A stretch of DNA of 64,000 bases from Eucalyptus grandis (lineage: Eukaryota; Streptophyta; Magnoliopsida; Myrtales; Myrtaceae): contig NC_052621.1 of assembly GCF_016545825.1 (NCBI RefSeq), positions 8,332,199 to 8,396,198 of the forward strand, read 5' to 3'. Every line of letters begins with the position of its first letter. Position 1 is the first letter of the stretch. This document shows positions 38,500 to 49,460 of this stretch, in pieces. Under the pieces are notes generated by a model. The model had not been told where the DNA came from and made no database searches. It worked only from the letters and a program-made list of their open reading frames with translations. A program made the position numbers and the translations under genes.

Positions 38500-38534
<35 letters not shown>
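38500..38534 (+). repeat. (CT)n tract in bHLH leader or promoter
   Basis: About 17 CT units upstream of the bHLH start. A second GA run lies at about 38591-38608. Confidence 0.85.
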
Positions 38535-38537
<3 letters not shown>

Positions 38538-39052
38538 CCCTTGGCATCAACCACACACCACCCCACTCCCAGCATCAAACTTTGTCCGGAGGGAGAGAGA
38601 GAGAGAGATTAGTCAGAGATTGACTGGTTTCTGCTTTTCCGTTTCTTGATTGCTGTTGTCCCCAGATTAGAACGCCATTTCGGTTGCAACTGCCCTGCCG
38701 TCTTCCAATCATGGTGGTCTGGAGTTCAGGTTTGGGACCGAGAATGGTAAGGAAAAACCTGGGTTGCAGTCAGATTTGGCTGATCTGTCTCTCCCTCTGT
38801 TCACACGAAGAAGTAGAGCACGATTGAATCTCCGGTTTCTCTCTTTAGCCATCGTTTACATCGGTTCCTAATCTACTTGAGCAGCCTCCTTTTTGGGTGC
38901 TTCGAGTCTGAGCAAGCAGATATCCTTTTCTGGCTCTGACTTTTGGTAACTTGTCCTCTCAGGAAGCTCCTCTTGTCAAGGCTTTCTGACATTTTTATCA
39001 ACTACTACTTGGAAGGTCGAAACTCCGAGCTCATTTTCCAAGAAAACCCGCC
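38535..39052 (+). promoter_or_regulatory. Probable 5' leader of the bHLH gene
   Basis: Pyrimidine-rich sequence without repeats between the CT tract and the ATG. A leader intron is possible: donor ATG/GTAAGG near 38746 and acceptor CCTCTCAG near 38962. Inferred from consensus only. Confidence 0.35.
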
Positions 39053-41090
39053 ATGGAATCAGATCTGCAGCAGCAGCGCGACGGTCGCTCCTCCAATTAC
39101 CAACCCCAGCAACAACCGAACAACAACAACTCGGGCTTGTCCCGATTCCGATCCGCCCCGAGTTCATACTTCAAGAACTTACTGGACAGCTGCGAGGAGT
39201 TCCTCAACCGGCCTTCGAGCCCCGAGTCGGAGCGAATTTTCGCGCGCCTCATGTCCTCCTCCCCCGCCTCTGGCGGCGGCGGCGGAGGAGGGGGAGGAAA
39301 CGTTTTCGGGCCACCGATGAAGACCGAGGCAGAGGTCCTTCAGCCAGAGCGGAGCAGCTTCTCCTCTGCTGCTTCCTCGCAAAACTTCTATCAGGGCTCG
39401 TCTCAGCTGCAAAACCAGAGCATGGACTACAAGGTAGTGGGCTCGATGGGCATGGATCGATCGGCGTCCCTGAAAACGGGGAACAGCAACTCCTCGAATC
39501 TCATCAGGCAAAGCAGTTCGCCCGCCGGATTGTTCTCCAACACAAACATCGATGGTACACAAAATCTCTCTCTGTCTCCATGAATTATTTTCTTTCAGTT
39601 GCGTCGTTTTATCTGTTGGGTTCCTTTATACAAGATGTAGAGAAGCGAGGAAGTTCCAATTTTCTTGGGAAAGGATTTTGCATTGCAAGTTGACATTTAT
39701 TATTCGGATTTTTACTTTTTTTTGGCTCCTTCCTCGTACTTTAATTTTTCTAGTGCTCTTCCAGTCCAGAGCCCTGTTTAAGTACATCAATCAAATTCGA
39801 AAGAGAACAACAACTTGGAACTCGAAAAAGTCCTAGAAAAAGAAAGGGCAAAAAAAAAACATAAAAAGGCAAAGTCTCGGCGGCAGTTAATCAAAATCTG
39901 TTGAAAGAGATGTTTGGAAGCTTCTATCGTTCTAGATTTTGATCTCGATGTTACTGAATTCTTCGAATGATTTGTGGACGGGATAAGACAGATAACAAAC
40001 CGATGCAAATAGCAGGATATTCTGCCTCGAGAAGCATCGAGGATTTCGTCGGCAGCGGCGCTGCAGGAGAGTCGTCCTTCTCTCCGGCGAGCAGGTTCAG
40101 CAACCGCATGAACTTCTCATCCGGGCCACCTCCTTCCTCGTCCGGAAAGATGAGCCCGATTACTGAACTGGGAAAGAAGAGCATGGATATCAATAGCCCG
40201 GAAGGGGGCGATTTCAGTGAAGGCCATGGCAACGACTACATCACAGGTTTCCCTATCGGCTCGTGGGACGACCCAGTTGGTCTTTCGGACAATTTCAACC
40301 GCGGAGATGAGGATGAAAAGGGATTTTTGGGTTTGAACGCATCGGAAACTGAGGTACTAGTTGCTTTTGATTCACATATGTTTATTTGCACTAAGGTCAG
40401 TTTATCTGATGAACGAACAAATGTGGGATCTGTTCTATATGACCAGGAGGGGAAAGGTAGAGTTCCTGGTCTTTTAGCTCACCACTTGAGCTTGCCGTCG
40501 AAAAGTTCCGCAGACGTGGACAAGTTTTTGCAGCTCCAAGATTCTGTACCGTGTAAAGTCCGCGCCAAGAGGGGTTTCGCGACTCATCCCCGCAGTATTG
40601 CAGAGAGGGTAAGCTTAATCAATCTCTTCCTGTGCTACTTGAGTTTCTTCCATTCTATGTTCCTTCAAGGGTAAGTTCCATTTTTCAATGTGAACAGGTG
40701 AGAAGAACCAAAATCAGCGAAAGAATAAGGAGACTACAGGATCTTGTTCCCAACATGGACAAGGTATTACACTTTCAAATTTCTGGATGTGAAACTGAAA
40801 TGTGAAATTGAATCTCGGGTTGCGTTCTCGGCAGCAAACGAACACAGCGGACATGTTGGACCTGGCCGTTGATTACATCAAGGAGCTTCAAGGACAGGTT
40901 AAGGTAACGCATGAACCAAAAAAGTTTTGACTAGAAATTCACGAAACCCTCCACAGAAAAAGAAGTCCATGCAATATGTACATATCGTTGTCAAGATCTG
41001 ATCTCCTTGCTTTTCTTTTCTCTTCTTTTTCAAAAGACGCTCTCGGACGATCGCGCAAAGTGCACTTGTCCAAGCAAGCAACAGCTATGA
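39053..41090 (+). CDS. bHLH transcription factor, FBH/bHLH122-bHLH130 group
   Basis: Nuclear DNA-binding dimeric factor. In Arabidopsis the FBH group activates CONSTANS, and bHLH122 acts in drought and ABA responses. Exons: 39053-39554, 40016-40353, 40447-40608, 40698-40763, 40835-40903, 41037-41090, all joining in phase, giving 396 aa. Family motifs in order: SGLSRFRSAPSSYFKNLL (residues 25-45), NLIRQSSSPAGLFSN (about 150-164), GSWDDP, LLAHHLSLPSKSS, VDKFLQLQDSVPCKVRAKRG, then the bHLH (about 325-378) with RSIAERVRRTKISERIRRLQ, LVPNMDK and TADMLDLAVDYIKELQ. The tail CKCxC-like element appears as KCTCPSKQQQL. The N-terminal half carries a run of nine glycines. The exact orthologue among bHLH122, bHLH128-130, bHLH80 and bHLH81 is undecided, but the length and N-terminal box favour bHLH122/bHLH130. 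Confidence 0.94.
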
Positions 41091-44077
41091 CACGAAAAGG
41101 AAGGCCGAGAAGTCAGTTGTGTACAGAATCGCATCGCGTTTGGGAGAGGAGGATTGAGTAGCGGTGGACAAGAACAGACGTCCCTTTCCACTGGAGAGGA
41201 AGGTAAAGCAAGGGCCACGTATTATTCCTAGGCTCTGCATAAACTGGACCACCTTGGTGCCCACTATCTGTCTACACTGCTAAAAAAAGAAGTTCAAAAT
41301 CAGTGTATTAGCCATAAATTCTGGAGCTTTTCTTGTCTGATTTCGGTTGCCAAGTTCAGCTAATTATGGAAACATCTATGTATTGAGATGGGAAGAGAGA
41401 TAGAGAGAGGGAGAGATTACAATTGCTTTTATTCGATGGATTGATAGAGAGAGTGAGAGATTGCCATGAATGGTGGAGCCATTAAATGGAATGGGAACCA
41501 GGTGGGGGCTACCCTTTTGTTGGGTGACTATAATTGAATGCAGATGAATGAGTGAAAGCAGACTAAAATTCTGCATAAAAGTAAAGTTCCTTGCTACCTG
41601 ATGATGATTCAATATGATGGTCGGTTTGTGGTTGGTCTCTCTTCTTTTCCTTTTCTTTTCCAATTTGGGAATCAAGCATTTTCCGTGTTGTCCTCAACCC
41701 ATTTTTGGGCATCTTCCATCTCTCTTTTGGCTCATGATTGTGTTCTTTCCTCTCTCTCCCTCTCCCACTTCACTCCATGTTATCTTTTGCTCCTAAAGGT
41801 GAAAGATGGAGAGCGGGGTGGTGGACTTTGCCCCATCATGGGTTGTCGCTTGATCAAGAAACTCCTAAGATTTTAATGTCTATGTATCAACTAGGAGCCC
41901 GCTGGGAAAGATTTCCAATATGATTTTGGATATAAATTTTTGTTAGGTGACGATAAGATTTACATAAAGTATGCGTCTTTTTTTACGTAGTGTCCTTATT
42001 CTCACAACTCATGACGCTTGTTGAGAAGTGCTTATCATGATACAATGGCTCGTATGAAATTTCCTTAACTTCATCATCACTCGACCTGACATGAACTCTT
42101 TAGACCGGAATAGACGAATCCTAGTGTGCAAAAACCATACACGTCTCGTGCCGTTGTTCTTTTAACATGAACGCTCGTTCTTTTTTCTTTCTTCCTCCTC
42201 TTTTCCTTCGAAGCAAGAAGGGTTGATTAGAGAAAGCGACTGAACTTGTGCTGAGAACCCCACTTCATTCACACATACGCTCGCGAGAAGAAGAAGGAGA
42301 AGTCGTTGTCAGCCTCAACGCCTGAGTTTATCATTAAACAACCCCAACCACTCCTTCCTGGAAATAATGTATTAAAGGATCCACTTCAGAGTCAGACATG
42401 ATTTGTGCCCCAACCCCCCGCGAGGGTGCCGAAAGCAAATACTACTTTTGAAGTCACAATTGCACCATTGACCCTAATTCGGTATCGAAGCTAGAGGTCG
42501 CAAAACGGCCACGTATATCAAGCTCGTGCATTTCAATCCTTACTTTATTGAACGGTGGCTGAAACTTTTAAGGCGAATGGCGACAAGATTTTAATTTTAT
42601 GTTATGTTGAAGTTTCTAACGAATCATTTAAGTGTATGGCGATTAAAAGTTTTGAGAATTTGCAGTGATTTTTGGGGTTCTACTGGAAAGAAATGATGAA
42701 GGGATCATCGTGCGTCCCATCTCTACAGTTTCCAATTTGAAACGTTGATAGCCTCTTTTTATCTGTCCTTTACCTAGCAGAAACCGGAAGCTGGCAGGGG
42801 ACCAAGCAGATTTATGAGATTTGCTTTTTGACTTTTGTAAATTGACTTTTATGTGGACTTTAGTCTAAAAAGAGCCCAAAATCATGGAAAACGCGTACCA
42901 GTTCATACGGTCGATAAGTTGATACCTCGGTTCATTCCATTTTTGCTTTTGTCATTATTATCCTTCAAGATGCAATTATCTTTTGTTCATATCAATATCG
43001 TCAGGAATTTTTTAAACACCCGATTAATCCCCCTCAGTAGAATGTGCAGGTGTGGTGATCGGAATTCACACCTTGAACGGGAATGACGAACACATTTGCT
43101 AACTGAACGCTTGCTAACTGAACATGCAAGACAAAATAATAAGATGTCGGCTTAAATTTGGTAATCCTGGCAATTATAGATTGGCATATATTGCAACTTT
43201 CGTTGTTCGAATCTGCGACTTGAATATGAAATAATTTTTCTGTGAGGTTGAAGTAATCTTCTAAAATATCCAATTCAACTCTTTTTCCCCTATAGAGGGA
43301 CTAAGCATATCTTCATTATTCATTACTAATGTGACGTATTCATCGACGACAGTGAAAGCATAGAGTACGAAATGATGAACTATATCAGTATATTGAAGTT
43401 TTGAACATGACAACATGTTATCCTCTGGATTGATCCCAAGAGAACAAAAAAAAAAAAACAATGTTTGGGACGAAGATTGAGTACGTCACGAATATTCAAG
43501 TCAAATTAAGTTGACATTCCTGATTCGACTATCACAAATGTTCAAGTCAAATTAAGTCGACATTCCCAGTTCGACTTTCATAGCCCATGATCTCTTACCT
43601 TGCCGTAGACTTGTTAAAGGGTCATAAACCAATTTCTTAACTTGTATTTGATGAGCTAAGTTATTATATAAGTTAGTTATATCCAATAAATGGGTCGAAA
43701 TGAATTTAAAGTGGTAAAGCCCAAAATAATATGAGTGTTAAATGAGTTCATAATTTATTTAGACCTAACCCGTCTCTTTGATTATCTTTTGCATTCACTC
43801 TGTGCTCTCACCTTAGTTTAGGTACGAGTTTTCCTAAATTAAGTTAAATATGAATGTGTTTTAGTATTATGAATCGAGTTAGATATGAGTTGATATGGGT
43901 TACGCATAGATTATTAAATTTTTATTGCATAAAAATAGGCCTAAACGGGTTAAATGACTCAATTTGGGTCAAATCATTTTTCGTTCTAACTCAATCAACC
44001 TGTTTGATTGGTCTACCTTGCCATTGAATCCTAAAGCCAAATGAGCTTAGTGCTTAGAATCACCAAAATGCGAGTGT
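41091..44077. other. 3' flank of bHLH gene and gene-free spacer
   Basis: No gene is supported. Between about 43650 and 44000 there are 'gggttaaatgactcaatttgggtcaaatc' and 'atgagttcataatttatttagacctaacccg' motifs typical of a dispersed plant repeat built on GGGTCAAA/GGGTTAAA words. A 35-bp sequence (TTCAAGTCAAATTAAGT then CGACATTCC) is directly repeated at about 43495 and 43541. Confidence 0.45.
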
Positions 44078-44105
44078 CGATCTCGATCTCGATCTCGATC
44101 TCTCG
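44078..44105. repeat. (GATCTC)n hexanucleotide repeat
   Basis: Four consecutive CGATCT/GATCTC units followed by a CTCGCTC end. Confidence 0.85.
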
Positions 44106-44479
44106 CTCTATATAAATAACACTCATTAAAAAAAAAAGAGACTAGTGAGCCAATCTTGCTAAGGTAGGCCTAATTTTTGGGCCAGAAGGCTAAATTGGGT
44201 GAATGGATCGACCAATTAGCATGTAGCATATCCGGCCCCTTTGGACTGTGGAATGGACTCCGCGAAAAGTTAAAAGCACAAACTCAAATCTCTTTCAAAA
44301 CCGTTGGGCCCATTTTACGACCAAGAAAGTGGAAAAAGCTGTAGTTACAAACCTTTTGATTACCGCCCGGCCCGCCCCCAACCCAACCCAACCCCACCCC
44401 CACCAACACAAAAAGGAAGGATTAAAATGACAAATGTTAGATAACTTGAAACAATACTTACTCTAAGGTTCTATATGGA

Positions 44480-44823
44480 AACACTTCTCTTTCTCTATTT
44501 TTTTTGTTCTTTTGCTCCTCAGAACATTAAAAAAAAAAAAAAATCCATTTAGTAACGTCAGTTAATTTTTTTATTTCTCGAATAGAAAAATGACCGAGAA
44601 TAAATTTAGAACGAAACAAAGAGTAGAAAAAAGTAACTTTTTCCCGGGAATTATTTCTAGAATTAATTCGTTTTCTTCATTTTCTTTTCTTCTTTTTCCT
44701 CGCTGTTTGCTGCCTGCCATCGTCTGCTGCCCCTACATGCCCACCCTCGCAGCTGTACGCTATCATCACCACCGTACACCATCACCGTTGTTGCTCAATG
44801 GCCAACCAAGAAGAAAAGAGGAA

Positions 44824-44855
<32 letters not shown>

Positions 44856-45062
44856 TCTCAAAAAATTATTAAAAAATCAAAAGAAATTCTACGTCACAAG
44901 AAAGAATCGTGAATCATACCAAACGAATTCCTATTATTTTTCTATTCTGAGAGTAGAAATTTTGTATAATTACTAAACGCATTATTTTGCTCAAAAACTA
45001 TTTTGGCGAATAGAAACATAAATTATTTCTAGAAACATAAATGTTATCAAACACACTCTAAC
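44480..45062. mobile_element. Candidate foldback element with GC-rich core
   Basis: Imperfect inverted arms: left TAGTAACG...ATTTCTCGAATAGAAAAAT (about 44554-44591); right, in reverse complement, TAGTAATTA...TACTCTCAGAATAGAAAAAT. The outer right arm has TTTCTAGAAACATAAATG next to TTATCAAACACACTC. The centre (about 44700-44810) is GC-rich and followed by a 26-A run. No transposase. Boundaries are uncertain. Confidence 0.4.
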
Positions 45063-45139
45063 TTCTCATGTGATCTTAGTTTTGTACTTATGGCATGCTT
45101 ACATTTAGGGGGAAAACTAGATATCTTCTCTTTGTCTTG

Positions 45140-46130
45140 CTTTATGTTAATATGGAGATTAAGACATTCGAGATAACTTGACGCTTGATATGTGACGTTC
45201 TTGAATTAACTCACTTGATGTATTGTCTGCTTTACTCGGTCCTAAAGCGAGCCTCATGGTTTTGTCTTTTGTCTGAGAAAGTCACCCATCTCAGTAGTGC
45301 TTACGCTTAAATTTGAAATCCTAATGCTAAGTATTGTCATTACATCAAATGGCATTTGTTGCGAGTTAATTCTGTTATATAAATTTGAAATCCCAAAGCT
45401 AAGTATTGTTGTTACATCATATGGCATTTGTTGCGAGTTGATTCTAGTTATACATACATACATACATACATATCGTTTTCCCACCGTTTTGATGCGTTAC
45501 ATCAAATGACATTTGTTGCGAGTTAATTCTAGTTTTATATATATCACTCTCCCATTGTTTTGATGTGTAATTTGGTTCATTTCTACTTCATTCGCCATTC
45601 TAGAAGTTTATTAGGAGCCACTTCTTATCAGGGTATTTTAGCCCCGACGAACACTCTACCCTCATTGGATCGGGTCTTCATAAGCCCACCGACTTCCACG
45701 TGATTTGTTCCTGAACCACACACTTACTAGAGGGGATCCTGCTTTGATAACATATTATGACGCTCTCTAGATTAACTCATTTGAGGTATTGTCCACTTTG
45801 GTCTATCCTATACCGAGTCTTACAGTTTTGTCTTTGGGCATATAGGTGGACACTTTCCCAAGAGGTCATCGATTCCAATAGTGCTTTCAACTAAATGTGT
45901 TTAATTTTGGGATTCCAAGGTTAAGTGTTGTTATCACGTCAAAAGGCGCATCTTATGAGTTAATTCTAGTTTCATGTCAAAGAGCATTGCTATCACACTC
46001 TCTTTTTATTCGACACATAATTTGGTCCATCCTTGCCCCTTTGCCATTTTAGGAGTCTATCAAGAGTGACTCCTTATTCAAACCTTCTAACCTCAATGAA
46101 TACTCCCGCTCTTATTAGATCATGACGTTA
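45140..46130. repeat. Dispersed repeat family, copies 2 and 3 (head to tail)
   Basis: Two adjacent copies of the family also seen at 34460. Each contains a TTAACTCA(C/T)TTGA(T/G)GTATTGTC word, a CGAG(C/T)C...GTTTTGTCTTT word, a (C/T)AGTAGTGC or ATAGTGC word, and GAGTTAATTCTAGTTT. Copy 2 (about 45140-45740) carries an internal tandem expansion. Copy 3 runs from about 45760 to 46130. Element class unknown. Confidence 0.6.
45312..45535. repeat. Tandem units within dispersed repeat copy 2
   Basis: The unit ACATCAAATGGCATTTGTTGC followed by GAGTTAATTCT occurs three times (about 45342, 45412 and 45500), with GAAATCC(T/C)AA(T/A)GCTAAGTATTGT before the first two. Between units two and three there is a (CATA)n run. 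Confidence 0.75.
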
Positions 46131-49100
46131 TTTTGTAACATGCTCGGAGACATGCTTTTAATTCAATTTTTTTTTTTTAAATGTGTGAAAAAACTCAATG
46201 GGTTATTCAGACTGCAAGTACATTTGTCTTCACAGTTAAAGATAAGTATTCAAATCCCTAATTTTGTGCATTCTCTTGGAGCCACCCAATGTGCTCGGAT
46301 CTCAAAATGACAGTTTTCCACTGCCAGAGAGAGTGAGGAAGAGGCGCCATGATGATGATTGATGACTTGGTCGCTTATGTCGAGGGGTTTTGATAAATTC
46401 TTTAAGCATGACAAAGTCGGATCTATTAATTGACTCTTGTTCTGATTGGCCCGTTTCAGATCACCGATCAACCTGGGAGCAATTATACTCAGATCTCGAA
46501 GATCCCCCCATATACAGTTATTTTTTTGTGAATGAAGGAAACCCCACAACTTATTTTATTTTATTTCATTTCATTATTTATCTTTCCCTCCTTATTTTTC
46601 ATTATACTATTGAGAATAACTCAATACATTTGGATTCTCTTCAACAAGGATGGTCCCATCGTTCGTTTATGTTAAAAAATGGCTCACAAAACAGAGAGAT
46701 CTTGTTGCAAGTCAACCACCTAGATGGAGAGATAGATCTTAATAACTGACGATTCCAAGTTCACTCGGTGCATAAAGTTGGAGTTGTAAGAACTTGGAGG
46801 TGTGGCGACCCCATATGAGCAATGTTTGGCTACTCGATTTGCTACTTGCCCATCACAACCAAGCTCTACTTGTCCGAGTTTCAACGAGGAAGGTCTCAAA
46901 AAGTTTGAGATCTCATGCTTGATTCAAAATTGGTATTTCGATGGTCGAGCCGAAAGGTAATAACAAGCCGGCGGCACGCCTTCTATTTGATTGAGATGAT
47001 GAATTGAAGTTTTTGACCGAAAACTTCCCCAATGGTGATGACATCTTGCATTTGCCAAACTTATTGTAGATCTATGCAAAACCAACATGTTTTTTTTTTT
47101 TTTTTTTTTTTTTTTGGTCTTAGATGGTAGAGACTTTATTTTTGTCATTGTGGTTTTAGGCTCCAATCTTGGTGTGAGCGTTGCATGAGTAAAATCCCGA
47201 ATGTATCAGGCCGATGTGGAGGAGAACACCCACGGAGGCGAACCAATTCAAGTGCGCAGAACTGGCCCTAGCCCACACACCATAAAGGGCAAGAGGACCA
47301 CCCACGAAAGAAAAGGGGGAGTTTTTAGTAAATTGAGGCTGCTAAGTGCCATATTATCTTCAATAGCCCTTCTTCAACTTTGGAAGATAAATTGATCGAG
47401 ACGGGAGCAGCCATAGCTGACCCAATGTAGAAAAGAGTCCGTGCAAAGTCTTGGAACACGTTGATCATGGCCATGTCAATTTATCCAGACTGGAATCCAT
47501 AAACCTTTCTTTTTTTGCTTGACTTGGAATATTTGTGTCCAAACCAAGAAAATGAACACGGCTTATCACGTTCCTCGACATGAATAATCTCCTCTCAAAA
47601 AAAAAAAAAAAAAAAGAAGAAGAAGAAGTCAAATGATGACCCTTCGTACAGAATCGGCTTCTAGAAACATTGTTTGAGGGCACCATGTGTTTGATCATCC
47701 CAAGTCAAGTTAGATAAAGTCTAATTCGGAAATAAATTCTACATTACATTCAAAGAAATCAAATTGTAAAAAGGTTTTAACATACCGAAAGGAGCGCCGA
47801 TATTGTGGAAATACGTGCTAATAAGATAATGAATTACTCCTACAACACGTCTTTTTTTTTTTTAGTAAAGGTAATAATAAAAAGAAAAAAAGTCAACTAT
47901 ATAAAAGACCAGCGCAAAAACTTTCACTCAAAAAGCATACGAACAAACTGAGTGAAAGGGAGCCGGTGTAAAAGAAACAAGAAATAGCCGAGACAATCAG
48001 CAACAACAAGAGCAAATGCCCCCAAGCAACAACAAGAGTAAACACTCTTTTATCATTACATTTGTGTTAGTTAGTAATTTACGGTTATCGATTCGTACCT
48101 TCCAATTATGCTTCAATAGATTCCAACGTTCAAATTAGAACATTTCTTCTCAGGCAGCAATTCGATTTCGATTTCCTCAAATAACATGATACCCACCCTT
48201 GGTCATCCCTCATTCTATTCTCTTTCCATATTCACAACGTTTCCCCCTCGTTCTAATCATTTCAGCAAATAAATATCTGCATTGAAAAATGCGCGAGGGG
48301 CTTAAGGGATAGCAAGAACGTCTCACCGGATAATTAGAAGTCTGATCAATCCCTAATTATAATTGTGAATTTCGGCGAAATTCACATGGAGTACGAGGTA
48401 CGATGAGAGGACCAATCAAAAAGGGGCAGGAAAATTTGACCTTATCTGTCGAGTCTAATAATGAAGTGGGGAAAACACAGAGGAACCCAAAATCAAGATC
48501 CAATCCATGAAGTCCATCTTGGCATACCTTCTCGCCAAGTTGGCGAACATTCCTGGAAATTATGGAGATTCATTTGATCTGGCCCCTATATATATTTTTA
48601 TCAAATTGGAAACTTTCCCCAGAATTTTTCAAAATATCTTTTCCATCCTCATCATCTCCTCCGTGACTTCTCTCTCACCTCCCACCATCACTTTCTTAAC
48701 ACCCCCCTCCAATTAATAAAGAGGAATTAAAGAAGGAGGAGGTGGAGGAGGAGGAAATATAATAATATTATAAAATTCATATACATTGTTGAGGACAAAC
48801 AAGACAGGGAAATCAATATTTTCTCATTCTTTTTTAAAAAAGCCATGACGTCACTCAATTCTAAGATATTCACCTTCGGGATCACCGGCTTAAAATGACA
48901 CTTGATTCGAATGTGACAAATCTCGTATAGGGTATTCTACGCAGAGGATTCAGGATATTGAAGATTCTAAAAGTTTGGACGGCTGTATTCGTCCAAGTAT
49001 CTTTTCACATACTTGTTAGTTGTGCCCAACAACCAAAATTTTCGATTTTGATATGTTATATTACGTACGACACTTGGAAAGTGGTCGATATTTTTTTTAT

Positions 49101-49423
49101 ATGGGAATCTACGGAGCGACCTTATACGAGATAGAAAAGGCAGGAGGCTGTCGACATATATGAATCGCTCTCTCTCTCTCTCTCTAGGGTTAAAACAAGA
49201 AGTGGCTGCTCCTGTCATTCTCTCCAAACTGTAAAGAGTACCCAACGCGGTACTTCTTCGTCTTGTTCTTGCCGCAAGAACAGTATCCTAGTTCTCTCTC
49301 TCTCTCTCTCTCTAGAAGCATACGCGCTTCTCCCGACGCAAAGCAAAAGTATATTCATCGAGATTCAGTTCCATCCTATATACCCTTTCTTTCTCTCTCC
49401 AGAAAGCTGACGCTGTATAGGCC
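46131..49423. other. Gene-free spacer and promoter of the PDZ-like gene
   Basis: No gene is supported. T and A homopolymers occur at 47092-47115 and 47598-47615. CT runs at 49169-49185 and 49292-49312 precede the start of the next gene by less than 300 bp and probably belong to its promoter or leader. Confidence 0.45.
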
Positions 49424-49432
49424 ATGAATTGA
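49424..49432 (+). promoter_or_regulatory. Two-codon upstream ORF in PDZ-like leader
   Basis: ATG AAT TGA lies 28 nt before the main start codon. Such minimal upstream ORFs can lower initiation at the next ATG, but no effect can be claimed here. Confidence 0.4.
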
Positions 49433-49460
49433 ATTGACGGGGGGAGAGGGAGAGAGAGAG

